Below, piece after piece: positions 62,374 through 64,000 of a DNA stretch of 64,000 bases. Positions within the stretch are counted from its first letter, which is position 1, and every line of letters starts with the position of its first letter. The notes beneath the pieces are model-generated. The model was not told the origin of the DNA. It was given only the letters and a program-made list of their open reading frames with translations, and searched no databases. This DNA is from Succinatimonas sp. UBA6849 (lineage in GTDB: Bacteria > Pseudomonadota > Gammaproteobacteria > Enterobacterales > Succinivibrionaceae), in assembly GCA_002449335.1 (NCBI GenBank), contig DKDL01000002.1, positions 1 to 64,000 of the forward strand. The letters run 5' to 3'. The position numbers were made by a program, and so were the translations under genes.

Positions 62374-62865
62374 ATGATCACATTAAAAACAACCTTAGGT
62401 GACATTGTAATCGAGCTTGACTACGAGAAAGCTCCTGAAACAGCAAAGAACTTTGAGAACTATGTAAAATCAGGCTTCTACAAGGGCACAATTTTCCACA
62501 GAGTTATTAAAGGCTTTATGATCCAAGGTGGTGGTTTAACTGCTGACATGTCACAGAAAGAAACCAATGCTCCTATCAAAAACGAAGCTGACAATGGTTT
62601 AAAGAATGACAGAGGCACCATTGCAATGGCAAGAACCAATGATCCTCATTCAGCTACTGCTCAGTTCTTTATCAACACTGTAGATAACTCATTCCTAAAC
62701 TTCAGATCAAAAGATCTATCAGGTTGGGGCTACTGTGTATTCGGTAAAGTTGTAAAAGGTATGGATGTAGTAGATAAGATTGAAAAATCAAAGACCACTA
62801 CTGTATCTTTCTATCAAGACGTCCCTGTTGAGACTATTGAAATCACAGATGCTTGCATAGACTAA
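62374..62865 (+). CDS. ppiB: Peptidyl-prolyl cis-trans isomerase B (cyclophilin)
   Basis: A 163-residue cytoplasmic cyclophilin (E. coli PpiB 164) that speeds proline isomerisation. [17 protein letters not shown] contains the catalytic Arg and Gln, and [18 protein letters not shown] is conserved. No signal peptide is present. AGAGAG precedes the ATG. It is followed by lpxH across a hairpin. Confidence 0.96.
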   Translation: MITLKTTLGDIVIELDYEKAPETAKNFENYVKSGFYKGTIFHRVIKGFMIQGGGLTADMSQKETNAPIKNEADNGLKNDRGTIAMARTNDPHSATAQFFINTVDNSFLNFRSKDLSGWGYCVFGKVVKGMDVVDKIEKSKTTTVSFYQDVPVETIEITDACID

Positions 62866-62871
62866 TTTAGG

Positions 62872-62899
62872 AAGGTGGCTTTTGCCACCTTTTATTTTC
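62872..62899 (+). terminator. Terminator or attenuator between ppiB and lpxH
   Basis: AAGGTGGC (62872-62879) and GCCACCTT (62884-62891) form a perfect 8-bp stem with a TTTT loop and a TTATTTTCTT tail, 6 nt after the ppiB stop. Only 17 nt separate its tail from the lpxH ATG, so lpxH depends on readthrough or an internal promoter. Confidence 0.75.
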
Positions 62900-62916
62900 T
62901 TAGGTATTTTTTGCTC

Positions 62917-63663
62917 ATGGCCACCTATATCATTGCTGATCTCCACTTAAGTGAATCAAAACCTATTTTGACAAATGCTTTTGCCAATTTTTATGACAAT
63001 AACTTATACCTCAACGATAAACTGATTATCGCAGGTGATATGTTTGACTTCTTTGTAGGTGTTGATAAAAGCTCAAGATTTCAGCAAAGAATAAGACAGA
63101 TTATTTTAAAGGCCAAAGCAAGAGGCATTCAAACTTTATTCCAGTGCGGAAATAGAGATTTTCTGATGGATAAAGATATGGCTGAATACTTTGGAATGAA
63201 GCTAATTGGTGATTTTTATATCATACCAACACCTGACGGACAGGCATTACTTATTCATGGAGATCAGCTATGTCTTCATGACAGGTCATACCAAAAGTTC
63301 CGTTCTATGTCTAAGAACAAGATCTTAAGATTTATCTTTATGGCGCTTCCATTATCTTGGAGAAAAAAGATTGCCTTAAAGATCAGAAAAAAGAGCCAAA
63401 AGCAGGAGATCTTAAGAGAAAAAGAAAGAGATAATTCCCTTAACGACCCAAAGGTGAAAGAGGCTGGAGCACATTTTCTTGCAACTACCGGTTCAAAGAT
63501 TTTAATTCACGGTCATTTCCACATCTTCGGCGGTCAGAACGATGCCTTTGGTGAGGGTACATACAGATTGGGACTTGGCATGTGGAAGTCCCAATACAGC
63601 TATGTAAAAATCGACCGTGGCGAGATTAAGCTAGTTCAAAGACAGATGGAAAAGAACTTCTAG
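62917..63663 (+). CDS. lpxH: UDP-2,3-diacylglucosamine pyrophosphatase
   Basis: LpxH cleaves UDP-2,3-diacylglucosamine to lipid X in lipid A synthesis. The ATG at 62917 places the metallophosphatase motif directly at the N-terminus and gives 248 residues (E. coli 240). All motifs are present: ADLHLS, AGDMFDFF, CGNRDFL, IHGDQLC and HGHFH. The Shine-Dalgarno sequence is weak. The stop overlaps that of the convergent polA within CTAG. Confidence 0.96.
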   Translation: MATYIIADLHLSESKPILTNAFANFYDNNLYLNDKLIIAGDMFDFFVGVDKSSRFQQRIRQIILKAKARGIQTLFQCGNRDFLMDKDMAEYFGMKLIGDFYIIPTPDGQALLIHGDQLCLHDRSYQKFRSMSKNKILRFIFMALPLSWRKKIALKIRKKSQKQEILREKERDNSLNDPKVKEAGAHFLATTGSKILIHGHFHIFGGQNDAFGEGTYRLGLGMWKSQYSYVKIDRGEIKLVQRQMEKNF

Positions 63664-64000
63664 TGAGCATCTGCCCAGTTTGAACTGCAGCCTATTCCTA
63701 CTTCTAGAGGAACATCAATTTTGGCTGCATTTTCCATAATCTCTTTAATTACTTTTAAAGCCTCTTCTACGAAAGCATCTTTAACTTCAAACAGCAATTC
63801 ATCATGAACCTGAACTGTCATTCTGACAGTATCTTCCGGAAGGGTCACAATCCAGTCCATAAGTTTTATCATGGCGTTTTTAATCACATCTGCAGCACTA
63901 CCCTGCATAGGTGCGTTGATAGCAGCGCGCTCTGCTCCTTTTAGTAACAGCACATTTGAACTGTTGATATTAGCTACAGCGATTTTTCTACCTTCAATGG
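63660..64000 (-). CDS. polA: DNA polymerase I, C-terminal end (partial)
   Basis: The last 112 or so residues of a family A DNA polymerase; the gene continues past the window edge. GAERAAINAPMQGSAADVIK lies in the palm, and the catalytic motif C is MTVQVHDELLFEV with the metal-binding Asp. The C-terminus WADAH matches E. coli PolA (WDQAH). The frame is open without interruption to base 64000. Pol I fills gaps and removes primers during replication and repair. Confidence 0.95.
   Translation of the reverse strand, partial: IEGRKIAVANINSSNVLLLKGAERAAINAPMQGSAADVIKNAMIKLMDWIVTLPEDTVRMTVQVHDELLFEVKDAFVEEALKVIKEIMENAAKIDVPLEVGIGCSSNWADAH

Overview
This AT-rich 64-kb window is a chromosomal core segment of a gammaproteobacterium. 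The gene neighbourhoods are those of Escherichia coli and its relatives: recA-recX / alaS-csrA-tRNA-Ser-tRNA-Arg, mutS next to nlpD-rpoS, ftsB-ispD-ispF with pyrG, relA-rlmD, rpoE-rseA-rseB divergent from nadB, lepA-lepB-rnc-era-recO, the S10-spc-alpha ribosomal operons, pyrE / yicC, and cysS / ppiB-lpxH. The low GC, A/T-ending codons, sigma-E and RpoS would fit a host-associated family such as Succinivibrionaceae (Aeromonadales). That placement is inference; no 16S gene is present. I see no phage, insertion sequence, CRISPR array or plasmid-type gene.

Layout. 1-3.1 kb: 5' end of a tRNA-Arg, tRNA-Ser(GCT), csrA and alaS. 3.4-4.6 kb: a MetE-like (YxjG-type) gene inserted in opposite orientation between alaS and recX. 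4.7-9.2 kb: recX, recA, mutS. 9.3-15.5 kb: rpoS, nlpD, a YqaA-like membrane protein, ispF, ispD, ftsB, pyrG. 15.7-24.5 kb: relA, rlmD, recO, era, rnc, lepB, lepA. 24.6-26.9 kb: rseB, rseA and rpoE behind a sigma-E type promoter. 27.2-34.8 kb: nadB, a large MscK/MscM-type mechanosensitive channel, a two-cluster ferredoxin, a YggS-ProC fusion, yggT. 34.9-38.9 kb: parC, an L,D-transpeptidase, a small acidic unknown protein and a flavin-reductase-like protein. 39.0-54.4 kb: the complete S10, spc and alpha operons on the minus strand, with their leaders. 54.4-64 kb: a phosphoethanolamine-transferase-like membrane sulfatase, queH, pyrE, yicC, a YbjD-like OLD ATPase, cysS, ppiB, lpxH and the 3' end of polA.

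The outstanding feature is the alpha operon. Its order is rpsM-rpsK-rpsD-rpoA1-rplQ-rpoA2, so it encodes two different RNA polymerase alpha subunits either side of ribosomal protein L17. Each copy has lost one of the two interaction surfaces that a normal alpha carries, and the losses are complementary. The upstream alpha lacks the Arg-Arg pair and adjoining segment used to bind beta but keeps the beta'-side motif. The downstream alpha keeps the beta-side residues but lacks the beta'-side motif. Both keep intact, near-identical DNA-binding C-terminal domains. The simplest reading is an obligate heterodimer with fixed orientation.

Other points of interest are the YggS-ProC fusion, a four-cysteine insertion in the YbjD-like ATPase, a Lys/Ala-rich tail on L15, an acidic tail on RecA whose promoter shows no LexA box, a sigma-E autoregulatory promoter, and a conserved S4-type leader upstream of rpsM that would place both alpha genes under S4 control.
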